A stretch of DNA of 64,000 bases from Rhodococcus qingshengii (GCF_021025955.1 NZ_JAJNCL010000005.1:334353-398352); one strand, 5' to 3'. Positions 8,122-20,053 are shown, counted from the first letter of the stretch. Translations and numbers: made by a program. Notes: generated by a model not told the origin, from the sequence alone.

Positions 8122-9020
8122 CAGCGGTAGAGGAAAAGAAAAGCGCTGCTCCGACTTCCGTCGTCCGACCCGGACCGGACCGCAAGAACCTGGACCGGCG
8201 TGAGGTCGGTGTGAAGATCCTCGGGTACGCGGCAATGGTGATCGCCTTGGTCATCATCGTCCTGCCGCTCTACTGGATCGTGATGACCTCGTTCAAGGAG
8301 CGCCCGGAGATCTACACGCAGCCGGCAACGTGGTGGCCGTCGTCGCTGCATCCCGAAAACTATTCCGAAGCAACCACATCGGTCCCGTTCTGGATGTTTC
8401 TGCGGAACTCGATAGTGATAACGACGATCCTGTCCGCGGCGAAGTTCGTTCTGGGGACTCTCAGTGCCTACGGGTTGGTGTTTCTGCGCTTCCCGGGGAA
8501 GAACTTCGTCTTTCTCGGCATCATCGCAGCGTTGATGGTTCCGAATCAGATCACCGTGATCTCGAACTACGCGCTCGTAGCAGAGTGGGGGTGGCGTAAC
8601 ACGTTCCAGGGCATCATAGTTCCGCTCGCGGGTGTAGCCTTCGGTACGTTCCTCATGCGCAACCATTTCCTCTCGATCCCTTCGGAGATCATCGAGGCGG
8701 CGCGGATGGACGGCGCCGGCCACTGGCGGCTGCTCTGGCGCGTGGTGCTTCCCGTGTCGGGGCCGACGATGGTGGCGTTCGGCATCATCACGGTGGTGAA
8801 CGAATGGAACGAGTACCTGTGGCCGTTCCTCATGTCCGACGATTCCTCGGTAGCGCCGCTGCCGATCGGATTGACCCAACTGCAGAACAACGACGGACTC
8901 ACCAACTGGGGTCCCGTCATGGCAGGAACGGTGCTGACGATGCTACCGATCCTGGTGATTTTCCTTCTGCTGCAACGACACATGATCAAGGGCCTCACCT
9001 CCGGTGCGGTCAAGGGCTGA
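8118..9020 (+). CDS. ugpE: ABC importer permease, UgpE type
   Basis: 300 aa. Cytoplasmic tail with many charged residues, then TM1 at LGYAAMVIALVIIVLPLYWIV and five further helices. The EAA loop is IIEAARMDGAGHWRLLWRVVLP, preceded by FLMRNHFLSIP, typical of the MalG/UgpE half of carbohydrate-type permeases. It forms a heterodimer channel with the preceding UgpA-like protein. The ATG at 8118 overlaps the ugpA stop (ATGA), indicating translational coupling. The last residues end 37 bp before the binding-protein gene. Confidence 0.87.
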   Translation: MTAVEEKKSAAPTSVVRPGPDRKNLDRREVGVKILGYAAMVIALVIIVLPLYWIVMTSFKERPEIYTQPATWWPSSLHPENYSEATTSVPFWMFLRNSIVITTILSAAKFVLGTLSAYGLVFLRFPGKNFVFLGIIAALMVPNQITVISNYALVAEWGWRNTFQGIIVPLAGVAFGTFLMRNHFLSIPSEIIEAARMDGAGHWRLLWRVVLPVSGPTMVAFGIITVVNEWNEYLWPFLMSDDSSVAPLPIGLTQLQNNDGLTNWGPVMAGTVLTMLPILVIFLLLQRHMIKGLTSGAVKG

Positions 9021-9057
9021 CAGCTTTCCCGTCACATTTCTTTTTCGAGGAGCAGTA

Positions 9058-10389
9058 ATGGCAAACATGAACAGGCGCGGATTCTTGAGCCTCGGCGGCG
9101 CAATCGCCGCCGGCGCCGCACTGACCGCGTGCGCGGGTTCCGGCGGGTCAAGCGCTGATGCTGCGGGAACATCCGGTGCTGCGGGTGATTCCAACACCAT
9201 CACTTTCTGGTCGAACCACCCGGGTAAGTCCACCGACGTGGAGAAGGAACTGATCAACCGCTTCCAGGCCAAGTACCCGGACCTGAAGGTCAACTTGGTG
9301 GACGGCGGCAAGAACTACGAAGAGGTGGCACAGAAGTTCAACGCTGCCCTCTCCGGTGGAGATGTTCCCGATGTGGTTGTGCTGTCGGATGTCTGGTGGT
9401 TCAACTACGCACTGGCCGGGGCGATCGAGCCGCTCGACGGACTCTTCTCCGAGGTGGGCGTCGACTCGGCCGACTACGTCGATTCGCTGCTCGCCGACTA
9501 CCTTTTCCAGGGTAAGCACTACGCGCTTCCCTACGCCCGGTCGACGCCGTTGTTCTACTACAACAAGGCGGTCTGGTCGCAGGCCGGTCTTCCCGATCGT
9601 GGGCCGGCAACGTGGCAGGAGTTCGACGAGTGGGGACCAGAGTTGCAGAAGGTAGTGGGCAACGGCAAGTTGGCACACGGGTGGGGCAACGCGAAGGATT
9701 ACCTCGGCTGGACCTACGAAGGCCCCATCTGGACGTTCGGCGGCTCGTACTCCGACCAGTGGAATCTGCAGCTCGACAACGAGAAGACCATTGCCGCAGG
9801 GCAGTTCCTCTCCAGCATGATTCACGACAAGAAGTACGCCGCGGTCTCCACCGACATCGCAAACGAATTCGGTACCGGCATTCTGGCGTCGACCATCGCG
9901 TCGACGGGTGATCTGTCCGGCATCAAGAAGACTGCGAACTTCGACTTCGGCACCGCTTTCCTCCCCGCCGTGGACGGAACTCCCGGTTGCCCCACCGGCG
10001 GCGCCGGGCTCGCCATCCCGTCGAAGATCTCCGATCAGCGGAAGAAGAACGCGCTCAAGTTCATCGACTTCATCACCAATGGTGAGAACACGGCGTACTT
10101 CTCGCAGAACGTCGGCTACATGCCGGTCCGCAAGTCGGCAACGTCGGAGCCGAGCATGAAGGCGTTCCTCGACGCGAACCCCAACTCCCGTACCGCGGTG
10201 GATCAGCTTGCGCGCACGCGCTCGCAGGACTACGCACGCGTGTTCGTCCCGGGCGGCGATCAGATCATCGGCACCGGACTCGAGCAGATCGCTCTCCAGA
10301 AGGCCGACGTCGCATCGACATTCGCCGGCGTCGCGACCCAGTTGCAGCAGATCATCGACCGGCAGATCACCCCCAAGCTGCCGAAGTAG
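9058..10389 (+). CDS. ugpB: Extracellular solute-binding lipoprotein, UgpB type
   Basis: 443 aa. The N-terminus combines a twin-arginine-like start (MNRRGFLSLGG) with a lipobox LTAC at about residues 21-24, so the protein is probably exported by Tat and anchored as a lipoprotein on the outer face of the membrane. The body is a type 1 binding protein (NTITFWSNHPGKST, VPDVVVLSDVWWFNYALAG, YALPYARSTPLFYYNK). AGGAG at 9048-9053 precedes ATG 9058. In mycobacteria the equivalent UgpB binds glycerophosphocholine; this role is inferred from gene order and family. It supplies substrate to the two preceding permeases. Confidence 0.88.
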   Translation: MANMNRRGFLSLGGAIAAGAALTACAGSGGSSADAAGTSGAAGDSNTITFWSNHPGKSTDVEKELINRFQAKYPDLKVNLVDGGKNYEEVAQKFNAALSGGDVPDVVVLSDVWWFNYALAGAIEPLDGLFSEVGVDSADYVDSLLADYLFQGKHYALPYARSTPLFYYNKAVWSQAGLPDRGPATWQEFDEWGPELQKVVGNGKLAHGWGNAKDYLGWTYEGPIWTFGGSYSDQWNLQLDNEKTIAAGQFLSSMIHDKKYAAVSTDIANEFGTGILASTIASTGDLSGIKKTANFDFGTAFLPAVDGTPGCPTGGAGLAIPSKISDQRKKNALKFIDFITNGENTAYFSQNVGYMPVRKSATSEPSMKAFLDANPNSRTAVDQLARTRSQDYARVFVPGGDQIIGTGLEQIALQKADVASTFAGVATQLQQIIDRQITPKLPK

Positions 10390-10404
10390 TAGGAGAGAAC
10401 ACTC

Positions 10405-11490
10405 ATGGCCAACGTGCAATTCGCGGGAGTAACGCACCGTTACGAAGGAACCGATCGACCGGCAGTCGACCGTCTCGACCTCGACATCGCAGACGGTGAG
10501 TTCCTGGTACTCGTAGGACCTTCCGGTTGCGGTAAGTCCACCAGCCTGCGAATGCTCGCCGGTCTCGAATCCGCGTCGGACGGCCGGATCGAGATCGGCG
10601 GCACGGACGTCACGCACCTCGCTCCGCGAGCACGTGACGTCGCCATGGTGTTTCAGAGTTACGCGCTGTACCCGAACATGACCGTCGAGCAGAACATGGG
10701 CTTCGCGCTGCAGAATGCCGGAGTAGGAAAGGCAGAGCGCCGGGAGCGGGTACTCGAGGCAGCGCGGATGCTCGAACTCGAACCGCTGCTCGGACGTAAG
10801 CCGGCCAAGCTGTCGGGTGGGCAACGTCAGCGAGTTGCTATGGGTAGAGCCATCGTTCGCCATCCCAGGGTGTTCTGCATGGATGAGCCGCTCAGCAATC
10901 TGGACGCCAAACTACGCGTCAGTACGCGGTCGCAGATCGCCGCCTTACAGCGTCGACTCGGCACCACGACGGTCTACGTCACCCACGATCAGGTGGAAGC
11001 GATGACGATGGGAGACAGGGTGGCGGTAATGCTGGACGGTCGCTTGCAGCAGGTGGCGAAGCCGCGCGAACTTTACGACAACCCCGTCAACACTTTTGTG
11101 GCCGCCTTCATCGGGTCGCCGGGCATGAACTTGATCGAAGCGCCGGTCGAGGGCACCGTCGCGGTGCTCGGTGATCTACGGATACCGCTGCCCACCGGGG
11201 CGTCCGAGCGGGAACGGGTAGTCGTGGGAGTTCGCCCGGAGTCGTGGGATCTGGTGGGAGCGTGGCGAAAGGGCTCGCTGGCCGTGGATGCCGACCTGCT
11301 CGAAGAGTTGGGCGCCGAATCGTTCGTGTACGCGAAGGGCGCTCCGGATTGCCAGTGGCAGAGCCGATCCGGCCGGATTGTCATCCGCGTTGACCGGAAG
11401 ATGTCCGTGTCACCAGGGGAGTCGCTTCACCTGCTGCCCAAAGCAGGTGAGGTGTACTTCTTCTCCGCGGAGACCGGGGTCCGTCTGTAG
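10405..11490 (+). CDS. ugpC: ABC importer ATPase, UgpC/MalK type
   Basis: 361 aa. Nucleotide-binding domain with Walker [10 protein letters not shown] (about residue 37), Q-loop [13 protein letters not shown], signature LSGGQRQRV, Walker [13 protein letters not shown] and switch His in [10 protein letters not shown]. The C-terminal 120 residues form the MalK-type TOBE/OB regulatory domain ([12 protein letters not shown]). These ATPases power CUT1 importers and can be shared between several transporters. It follows ugpB after 15 bp, completing the ugpAEBC-like operon. The start is ATG 10405 with an AGGAGAG site upstream. Confidence 0.9.
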   Translation: MANVQFAGVTHRYEGTDRPAVDRLDLDIADGEFLVLVGPSGCGKSTSLRMLAGLESASDGRIEIGGTDVTHLAPRARDVAMVFQSYALYPNMTVEQNMGFALQNAGVGKAERRERVLEAARMLELEPLLGRKPAKLSGGQRQRVAMGRAIVRHPRVFCMDEPLSNLDAKLRVSTRSQIAALQRRLGTTTVYVTHDQVEAMTMGDRVAVMLDGRLQQVAKPRELYDNPVNTFVAAFIGSPGMNLIEAPVEGTVAVLGDLRIPLPTGASERERVVVGVRPESWDLVGAWRKGSLAVDADLLEELGAESFVYAKGAPDCQWQSRSGRIVIRVDRKMSVSPGESLHLLPKAGEVYFFSAETGVRL

Positions 11491-11506
11491 CGATACTGTG
11501 TGCGGC

Positions 11507-11833
11507 ATGACCGTCGCGCGTTCGCTGTTGTTGTTCGTTCTCGCCGCGCTGCTCGAAATCGGGGGCGCGTGGTTGGTGTGGCAGGGAATTCGCGAGCAGA
11601 AGGGTTGGATCTGGGTAGGGCTGGGCGTCATCTCGCTCGGCCTCTACGGCCTGGTCGCGACCATGCAACCGGATGCCAACTTCGGCCGTATCCTCGCTGC
11701 GTACGGCGGCATCTTCGTTGCGGGGTCGCTACTCTGGGCGGTGGTGATGGACGGATTTCGCCCGGATCGCTTCGATATCGCCGGTGCGCTGATCTGTCTC
11801 GTCGGTGTCGGGGTGATCATGTACGCCCGGTAG
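11507..11833 (+). CDS. YnfA/UPF0060 family small membrane protein
   Basis: 108 aa with four predicted membrane helices: [55 protein letters not shown] and [16 protein letters not shown]. Length and the [11 protein letters not shown] and AAYGGIF motifs fit the UPF0060/YnfA family, which is related in fold to small multidrug-resistance proteins. The function is not established for most members; efflux has been proposed. The ORF is also open upstream, but ATG 11507 gives the family length. It lies 16 bp after ugpC and could be cotranscribed, or be read from its own promoter. Confidence 0.88.
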   Translation: MTVARSLLLFVLAALLEIGGAWLVWQGIREQKGWIWVGLGVISLGLYGLVATMQPDANFGRILAAYGGIFVAGSLLWAVVMDGFRPDRFDIAGALICLVGVGVIMYAR

Positions 11834-11846
11834 GACCTTCGGCCCC

Positions 11847-11886
11847 GTGCGCGCTCAGGGAGTCCAGAGGGTCCTCAAGCGCGCAC
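11847..11886. terminator. Hairpin between convergent ynfA-like and zmp1-like genes
   Basis: A perfect 9-bp inverted repeat (11847-11855 with 11878-11886) encloses 22 nt that can pair internally. There is no T tract, but it sits between two converging genes and could terminate either transcript. Confidence 0.5.
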
Positions 11887-11903
11887 AGGGGCTTGCCCCC
11901 CTG

Positions 11904-13862
11904 CTACCAGATCTTCACACGCTTCTCCGGCTCCAAATACAGTGCGTCACCGGGCTTGACGTCGAACTCCTCGTGGAACGTGTCGAGGTTGCGGACGACG
12001 CCGTTGCACCGGAACTCCGGCGGCGAGTGCGGGTCGACGGCCAGACGGCGAAGCGCTTCGGCCTCCCGAGCCTTCGTGCGCCACACCTGCGCCCACCCGA
12101 AGAACACGCGCTGCAAGCCGGTGAGTCCGTCGATGACCGGCGGTTCGGTACCTTCGGTTGCGATCTTGTACGCCGCGATCGCGATCGACAGACCGCCGAG
12201 GTCGCCGATGTTCTCGCCGATCGTGAACTCGCCGTTGACGTGGTGGCCTGGCAGTTCCTTCGGCTCGAATTCGTTGTACTGCTCGATGAGAGCCTTTGTG
12301 CGCTCGCCGAATTCGCTGCGATCCTCGTCGGTCCACCAGTCGACCATGTTGCCGTCGCCGTCGTACTTGGCGCCCTGATCGTCGAAGCCGTGACCGATCT
12401 CGTGTCCGATGACGGCGCCGATGCCGCCGTAGTTGGCAGCGTCGTCGGCTGCCGCGTCGAAGAACGGCGGCTGGAGAATGGCTGCGGGGAACACGATTTC
12501 GTTCATGCCCGGGTTGTAGTAGGCGTTGACGGTCTGCGGCGTCATGAACCACTCGTCACGGTCGACGGGGCCGCCCAGCTTGGCCAGGTCACGGTCGTAC
12601 TCGGCGGCGTATCCACGACGGTAGTTGCCCACCAGGTCGGTAGCCGAGATCTCGAGACCTGCGTAGTCCCGCCACTTGTCGGGGTAACCGATCTTCGGAG
12701 TGAACTTCTCGAGCTTGGCCAATGCGGCCTCACGCGTCTGCGGGCTCATCCACTCGAGATCGGAGATGTTGCGGCGGTACGCCTCCTGCAGGTTTGCGAC
12801 CAGTTCCAGCATCCGGGTCTTGGCCTCTGCGGGGAAGTGCCGATCGACGTAGAGCTTGCCGACGGCCTCTCCGAGCAGATCCTGAACAAGGCTGACTCCG
12901 CGCTTCCAACGCTCACGGTTCTCTTCCGTCCCGGAGAGCGTGGTGCCGTAAAACGCAAAGGTTTCGTCCACCAGGGCCGAATGCAGGTAAGGGGAGCGGG
13001 CATGAAGCACCTTCCACGCCGCCCATGCCTTCCAGTCGTCGAGTGACTCCGATGCCCATAGAGCGGTGAAGGTGTGCAGGAAGTCCGGCTGACGGACGAC
13101 GATCTCGGCGAACTTCTCCGAATCGGCGCCGAGACCCGACAGCCACGCCGCCCAGTCCAACCCGGGGTTCTGCTCGGTCAGTTCCTCGAAGCCCACGAGG
13201 TTGTAGCTCAGATCTGCGTCACGACGCTTGACGACGTCCCAGTGCCCGGCCGCGATCTTCTTCTCGAGTTCGAACACACGCTGCGCGTCGTACCCGACGC
13301 CGGCGAGGGTGAACATCTTGTCGATGTGCGCGACGTACTTCTCGCGGATTTCCGCGTAATTGTCCTCGCGGTAGTACGACTCGTCGGGCAGGCTGATGCC
13401 CGACTGGCTGAAGTGAATCAGGTATCGCTCGGAGTTCTTGGCGTCGGTGTCGACGTAGTGAGAGATGGCGCCACCGACGCCGACGCGCTGGTGGCGTCCG
13501 ATCACGGTGGCGAGAGACGAACGGTCCGGTGCGTCTGCGACGGCGTCCAGCTCGTCGTCGATGGGGCTGAGGCCCGCAGCTTCCACGGAATCGGCGTCCA
13601 TGAAGCTCGAGTACAGGTCACCGATGCGCTGAGCATCGGTACCGGCGGCGGAGTTGGACTCCGCGGCTTCGGTGATGATGGTCTGTACGTCTTCTTCGGC
13701 CTTGTCGTAGAGCGTGCGGAATGCCCCGTCGACGGCGCGGTCTGCCGGAATCTCGTATTCGGCGAGCCATTTTCCGTTGACGTGGACGAACAGATCGTCC
13801 TGCGCCCGTGTGTCGCCGTCGAGGTGGGTGAGGTCGATGCCTGAGCGATGAGCCGTGGTCAT
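11904..13862 (-). CDS. zmp1: M13 family zinc metallopeptidase (Zmp1/PepO/neprilysin-like)
   Basis: 652 aa. The catalytic motif HEIGH is at residues 487-491 (VIGHEIGHGFDDQG), with the third zinc ligand in ENIGDLGGLSIAI and the substrate-binding NAYYNPGMNEIVFPA segment upstream, all diagnostic of peptidase family M13. The N-terminal start DLTHLDGDTRAQDDLFVHVNGKWL and the C-terminal tryptophan (VKIW) match this family. No signal peptide is seen, as for mycobacterial Zmp1, which nevertheless reaches the outside. It cleaves oligopeptides. The gene stands alone, divergent from the AraC gene and convergent with the ynfA-like gene. Calling it zmp1 is by similarity to the mycobacterial family. Confidence 0.93.
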   Translation of the reverse strand: MTTAHRSGIDLTHLDGDTRAQDDLFVHVNGKWLAEYEIPADRAVDGAFRTLYDKAEEDVQTIITEAAESNSAAGTDAQRIGDLYSSFMDADSVEAAGLSPIDDELDAVADAPDRSSLATVIGRHQRVGVGGAISHYVDTDAKNSERYLIHFSQSGISLPDESYYREDNYAEIREKYVAHIDKMFTLAGVGYDAQRVFELEKKIAAGHWDVVKRRDADLSYNLVGFEELTEQNPGLDWAAWLSGLGADSEKFAEIVVRQPDFLHTFTALWASESLDDWKAWAAWKVLHARSPYLHSALVDETFAFYGTTLSGTEENRERWKRGVSLVQDLLGEAVGKLYVDRHFPAEAKTRMLELVANLQEAYRRNISDLEWMSPQTREAALAKLEKFTPKIGYPDKWRDYAGLEISATDLVGNYRRGYAAEYDRDLAKLGGPVDRDEWFMTPQTVNAYYNPGMNEIVFPAAILQPPFFDAAADDAANYGGIGAVIGHEIGHGFDDQGAKYDGDGNMVDWWTDEDRSEFGERTKALIEQYNEFEPKELPGHHVNGEFTIGENIGDLGGLSIAIAAYKIATEGTEPPVIDGLTGLQRVFFGWAQVWRTKAREAEALRRLAVDPHSPPEFRCNGVVRNLDTFHEEFDVKPGDALYLEPEKRVKIW

Positions 13863-13975
13863 TTCTCCATCCTTACACGATCATGACGAACTGCTCGGTG
13901 TGTGCATGATCGCTCCAAGCCCCAGTTCAACTATTGCGCTGGGCAACGTCGGTATGGCATGGCACGATCGATTAC

Positions 13976-14425
13976 GTGACCAGCAGACCTGCCGCAGATC
14001 CGCACCTGCAGGACCTCGCGCGACTACGACGCGTGCGTGACCGTATCGACCGCGAGTACGCGCGGCCTCTGGACGTGGAGGCGCTCGCGCGGGGAGTGAA
14101 CATGTCTGCGGGGCATCTCAGTCGTCAATTCCGCCAGGCGTACGGCGAACCGCCGTACGCCTACTTGATGACCAGGCGCATCGAGCGCGCGATGGCGCTT
14201 CTGCGCCGCGGCGACCTGAGTGTTACGGACGTCTGCTTCGAAGTGGGCTGCAGCTCACTCGGCACCTTCAGCAGCCGGTTCACCGAGTTGGTCGGGGTTC
14301 CGCCCAGTGTCTATCGGCGCGAGGCCGAGCAGTCGACGGCCGGAATGCCGTCCTGTGTGTCGAAACAAGTCACCAGACCGATCAGGAATCGAGAAGCGCA
14401 GACCCCACAACCGCAATTAACGTGA
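13976..14425 (+). CDS. AraC-family transcriptional regulator (short form)
   Basis: 149 aa from GTG 13976; an ATG at 13934 is also open but would extend into the promoter region. The protein is essentially a DNA-binding domain: two helix-turn-helix segments, [25 protein letters not shown] and [26 protein letters not shown], plus the PPSVYRR ending typical of AraC/XylS. There is no separate ligand-binding domain, so sensing may be done elsewhere. The stop at 14423-14425 lies five bases before the VOC gene, and the UvrA-like gene follows, so it probably controls these two genes. It is divergent from the zmp1-like gene. Confidence 0.88.
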   Translation: MTSRPAADPHLQDLARLRRVRDRIDREYARPLDVEALARGVNMSAGHLSRQFRQAYGEPPYAYLMTRRIERAMALLRRGDLSVTDVCFEVGCSSLGTFSSRFTELVGVPPSVYRREAEQSTAGMPSCVSKQVTRPIRNREAQTPQPQLT

Positions 14426-14430
14426 TCGCC

Positions 14431-14841
14431 ATGGACATCACCATTCACTCGAGTTTCCTTCCGCAGGACGACCCTGATGCCGCCCTGAACTTCTATCGCG
14501 ACACGCTCGGCTTCGAGGTTCGCAACGACGTCGGTTACGACGGGATGCGTTGGATCACCGTGGGGCCGCCCGGCCAGCCCGGCACTTCCATCGTGCTGCA
14601 TCCGCCGGCCGTCGATCCCGGCATCACCGACGAGGAGCGCCGCACCATCATCGAGATGATGGCCAAGGGCACCTACGGCGGACTTCTCCTGGCCACCAAA
14701 GATCTGGACGACACGTTCGAGCGGCTTCAGGCCGGCGACATCGACGTCGTCCAGGAACCGACAGAGCAGCCCTACGGCGTTCGCGATTGCGCCGTCCGCG
14801 ACCCAGCGGGAAACCTGATCCGTATTCAAGAACTGCGCTGA
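14431..14841 (+). CDS. VOC family (glyoxalase/bleomycin-resistance-like) protein
   Basis: 136 aa. Two beta-alpha-beta-beta-beta modules are visible: [24 protein letters not shown] at the start and [20 protein letters not shown] at the end, the usual vicinal-oxygen-chelate signature with a closing Glu. Family members include glyoxalases, dioxygenases, fosfomycin-modifying enzymes and drug-sequestering resistance proteins. Its placement between an AraC regulator and a UvrA paralog favours a resistance role, by inference. The end of the gene is duplicated: an 18-bp block holding the last codons and stop is repeated downstream. ATG 14431 is preferred; GTG 14422 is possible. Confidence 0.88.
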   Translation: MDITIHSSFLPQDDPDAALNFYRDTLGFEVRNDVGYDGMRWITVGPPGQPGTSIVLHPPAVDPGITDEERRTIIEMMAKGTYGGLLLATKDLDDTFERLQAGDIDVVQEPTEQPYGVRDCAVRDPAGNLIRIQELR

Positions 14842-14877
14842 ATTCAAGAACTGCGCTGAGACCGTCAACTGCGCTGA
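14824..14877 (+). repeat. Three tandem 18-bp units at the end of the VOC gene
   Basis: 14824-14841 and 14842-14859 are identical 18-bp copies; 14860-14877 is a third, diverged copy sharing the last 11 bases. The first copy contains the real stop codon; the others lie in the leader of the UvrA-like gene. This looks like slippage duplication. Confidence 0.85.
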
Positions 14878-14911
14878 GACCGTCGGCGATCGACTGACAG
14901 ATGGAGACACG

Positions 14912-17272
<2,361 letters not shown>

Positions 17273-17285
17273 CCTGGCTCCTACT

Positions 17286-18233
17286 TCAGGCGTCTATACC
17301 CAGGTTGATGACGGCGAGGTAGGAACCGTCCGACTGCTTTTCGACGGTCATGAGGCCAGTGTCGTCGTAGATGCCGTCACTGGCGTTGTTTGTGTTGTTC
17401 TCACGACCGGTGTGCTCGCTGTACGGGGACTGCGAGTACACCTCGTCGAGGAGCGTCTCGTCGAAGAAGGTCTGCGACGTCAGGACCGTCTTCTTGTCGA
17501 TGTGCACCTTGACGTGGATGTGGGTGGTGCGGCCCATGTACCAGCCGGGGAAGATGGTGGTGAACTGCGCGATTCCGTTTGCATCGGTGGTCTGGGCTCC
17601 GCGCAGGTAGGTGCCGTCGTCGGTGGTGGTGGCTTCGGTGTCGCCGACGCTGTACGAACCGTCCGACGTCTCGCCAGAACCGCCCATGCCGCCGCCCATC
17701 CCAGCGGGTGCGCCTGACGGAGGTTCCCCCATTCCGCCGGCCGGGGGAGTTCCGCCGCCACCGCCGCCGTTGGCGCTCAGCGAACCGGATTCGAAACCGG
17801 AGTACACGCCGCCGGCGTCGCAGTGCCAGATCTCGACGACGGCGTTAGAGACCGCGCCGATGCTGCCGTCGACGTTGCACTGGCTGTTGTCCTGCACGCG
17901 CATTGCCACCTGGAGTGTGGTGCCCGGACGGTCTTCGCGGATGTCGCCGCGAATGGAGTCGACGTCGAACCAGTAGGGACCCTGCGTCTCTTCCTTGCTC
18001 ATGACGCACTGACGCGCCTTGGCCAGAAGTGCGGTGACGACATCGCCGGACGTGGCAGCGGCGGAAGTTCCGGACGTGGTTGTCGTCGATGCAGCCGCAG
18101 TCGAAGTCGTCGGGGCGGTGCCACTGTTACCGGAACACGCTGCGATGAGCCCGCCCAGGCTGATGGTTCCGCCGAGCGCGAGGGCCCGTCGACGGCTCAC
18201 GCGTAGCCGGCTTGCTTCGATGTCTTTGTTCAC
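17286..18233 (-). CDS. Exported intradiol ring-cleavage dioxygenase-like lipoprotein
   Basis: 315 aa from GTG 18233, which has GGAGGT eight bases upstream; a longer ATG start at 18269 lacks this. The N-terminus has a twin-arginine motif ([11 protein letters not shown]) and a lipobox-like LIAAC, then a Ser/Thr/Ala-rich linker. The catalytic fold is that of protocatechuate/catechol intradiol dioxygenases: [45 protein letters not shown], with Tyr, Tyr, His, His as expected iron ligands. A Gly/Met/Pro-rich insert of roughly 45 residues interrupts the middle. Surface-anchored members of this family are known in actinobacteria; the natural substrate is unclear. The gene is convergent with the UvrA-like gene (13 bp apart). 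Confidence 0.85.
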   Translation of the reverse strand: MNKDIEASRLRVSRRRALALGGTISLGGLIAACSGNSGTAPTTSTAAASTTTTSGTSAAATSGDVVTALLAKARQCVMSKEETQGPYWFDVDSIRGDIREDRPGTTLQVAMRVQDNSQCNVDGSIGAVSNAVVEIWHCDAGGVYSGFESGSLSANGGGGGGTPPAGGMGEPPSGAPAGMGGGMGGSGETSDGSYSVGDTEATTTDDGTYLRGAQTTDANGIAQFTTIFPGWYMGRTTHIHVKVHIDKKTVLTSQTFFDETLLDEVYSQSPYSEHTGRENNTNNASDGIYDDTGLMTVEKQSDGSYLAVINLGIDA

Positions 18234-18299
18234 GCCGCTGTACCTCCATTGTGTGGGCTGTTGTCTCAATGGTGGACGGGCGACCTGGTTCGGAACTGG

Positions 18300-19226
18300 T
18301 TATCCGCTGTGAACTTGCTGGGAGAGCATCTGAATGCTCGAGGTGGCCCGTACGTAGACCTGTCCGCCGTCGTCGACGATGCGAGTTTCGATCAGTGCGA
18401 GCCTGCGCCCGGCACGAATCACGACGGCCTCGGCGCGCATGATCGGCCCACCGATGTCGGGGGAGCGCAGGAAGTCGATCTTGTGGTCGAGGACGCGATA
18501 GTCCTGATCGACGCTGGTCAGCGTCTGCGCTGCCAGACCGGTGACGGCATCGACCGCTGAGATGAGGACACCTCCCTGAACGGCGCCCAACGGGTTGGCC
18601 ATCCAGGTGACCGGGGCGAACTCGCCCACGACGGAACCCGGGGTCACGTCGACGACTGCAAGATCGAGGAGCCCGGCGAGCGGACCGCGTTCGAGTTTGC
18701 CGTCGCGGATTCCTTCGACGACGTCGGACCCGGACAACCCGCTCAGGTTGCTTTTCTTTTCCGGCGTCGGGACGGGCAGCGGCTCACCCTCCACGTAGTC
18801 GTCGATTCCCACGACGGGAGGACGCGAGACCACCATGGCGCGGCCGGCCATCACGGCCAGGAGGGTGCCGTTGTCGTCGTGAAGTTGCCCGGATGCCAGA
18901 CCGACGCCGTCGTCGAGATGGACGAGTGTGCCGGTGGCACCGACGTCTGCGAGGGCCGGGATGTCTGCGCCGGCACTGACCGTGACCTGCGCAAGTACGG
19001 ACTGATGCCCGGAAGTCAGTCCCGAGTACACCGCGCCGCCCATGGCTCCGTCGATCATGACTCCGATGGAACCGAGCACGGTCTTGCCACGGTGATCGTG
19101 GAATCGCGGGCCGACGGACTGGACGAAGGCCAGGTCCCCGGGCGCAACCGACACGGCACGCACACCCATCAAGGTGTTGAGGGGGTCAAGCTTCTTGACG
19201 GGCGCGGCGGAGTTGTCGATGCTCAT
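18300..19226 (-). CDS. PaaI-like thioesterase (double hot-dog)
   Basis: 308 aa from ATG 19226; the frame is open further upstream but that region overlaps the pirin gene. Two hot-dog folds are suggested by the repeated patterns VLGSIGVMIDGAMGGAVYSGL and NPLGAVQGGVLISAVDAVTGLAAQ, each with the HG/QGG helix typical of PaaI/YbgC thioesterases, followed by strands such as YRVLDHKIDFLRSPDIGGPI. These enzymes hydrolyse acyl-CoA thioesters. The protein is cytoplasmic. It lies 44 bp downstream of the first pirin gene on the same strand and may be in its operon. Substrate unknown. Confidence 0.8.
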   Translation of the reverse strand: MSIDNSAAPVKKLDPLNTLMGVRAVSVAPGDLAFVQSVGPRFHDHRGKTVLGSIGVMIDGAMGGAVYSGLTSGHQSVLAQVTVSAGADIPALADVGATGTLVHLDDGVGLASGQLHDDNGTLLAVMAGRAMVVSRPPVVGIDDYVEGEPLPVPTPEKKSNLSGLSGSDVVEGIRDGKLERGPLAGLLDLAVVDVTPGSVVGEFAPVTWMANPLGAVQGGVLISAVDAVTGLAAQTLTSVDQDYRVLDHKIDFLRSPDIGGPIMRAEAVVIRAGRRLALIETRIVDDGGQVYVRATSSIQMLSQQVHSG

Positions 19227-19270
19227 CCGTCGAGTATCTCCAGCGCGCACAGTCCGGCCGAGACCGGGTC

Positions 19271-20053
19271 TCAACCTCCGATACGGGAATGCATTTCCCA
19301 GACGAGGACTTCGGCCCCGGCGTCGGAGGTCAGTTGCTGCCCACCCGAATCGCTCAACCGGACGGCATCGCCCTCGTACAGTGTGCCGACGCCCTCCATC
19401 TCGGCAGTGCCCTGCGCGACGAAGACGTGCAGGAACGGTGCGCTGGGAAGATGTACAGAGGTGCCAGGCAGAATGCGTGCGACGTGCATGGCGGCGTTCT
19501 TGTTGTTGATGCGAATCGCCGAATGATCCTTGTAGCGACCCATTCCGGAGGCGACCGGGATCAGACCGCCGCGCAGCAATTCGTCGTCGATCTCGAGTTG
19601 TTCGTACCCGGGAGTCAGTCCACCTTCGTCCGGCACCACCCACATCTGGATGAAATGCACGGGGTCGGAATGCTGTTCGCCGCCCAGACGCCACGAATCG
19701 TTCTTCTCACTGTGCATTATTCCGGTACCGGCGCTCATGCGCTGGGCGAGCCCTGGATAGATGACGCCGGTGTGGCCGATGGAATCCTGGTGCACGAGCG
19801 AACCGCGAAGCACCCACGTCACGATCTCCATGTCCTTGTGCGGATGGGTATCGAAGCCGGTTCCCGCCAGTACGGTGTCGTCGTTGTTGACCAGTAGCAA
19901 TCCGTGATGGGTGTTGTCGGGATCGTAATGCTGCCCGAACGAGAACGAATGCTTTGAATCCAGCCAGGAGACGCGGGATTTCAAGCGATCACCGGAGCGG
20001 TGCACATCGACGTGCGGTGTCGTCCGTGGGGCCTGTGCTCGACCAGATGCCAT
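19271..20053 (-). CDS. Pirin family protein (pirin 1 of 3)
   Basis: 260 aa from ATG 20053, with GGAGGA directly upstream; the frame extends to 20146 without a ribosome site. Cupin metal ligands appear in GFDTHPHKDMEIVTWVL and in SAGTGIMHSEKN, with the second cupin domain (LPGTSVHLPSAPFLHVFVAQG) reduced. This is the YhhW-like short pirin type; some members are quercetin 2,3-dioxygenases, others act as redox or regulatory proteins. Iron is the usual metal. It is the last of three pirin genes on this strand, separated from pirin 2 by 114 bp that hold three imperfect repeats of about 15 bp. Confidence 0.92.
   Translation of the reverse strand: MASGRAQAPRTTPHVDVHRSGDRLKSRVSWLDSKHSFSFGQHYDPDNTHHGLLLVNNDDTVLAGTGFDTHPHKDMEIVTWVLRGSLVHQDSIGHTGVIYPGLAQRMSAGTGIMHSEKNDSWRLGGEQHSDPVHFIQMWVVPDEGGLTPGYEQLEIDDELLRGGLIPVASGMGRYKDHSAIRINNKNAAMHVARILPGTSVHLPSAPFLHVFVAQGTAEMEGVGTLYEGDAVRLSDSGGQQLTSDAGAEVLVWEMHSRIGG

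Noticed and set aside
9148..10863. 571-codon open frame antisense to ugpB/ugpC
   Set aside because: Typical high-GC shadow frame; its product is rich in Arg, Val, Asp and Glu without motifs, while both sense genes have clear family motifs.
14824..14877. CRISPR-like repeat
   Set aside because: The units are directly tandem without spacers and are fragments of a coding end, so this is slippage duplication.
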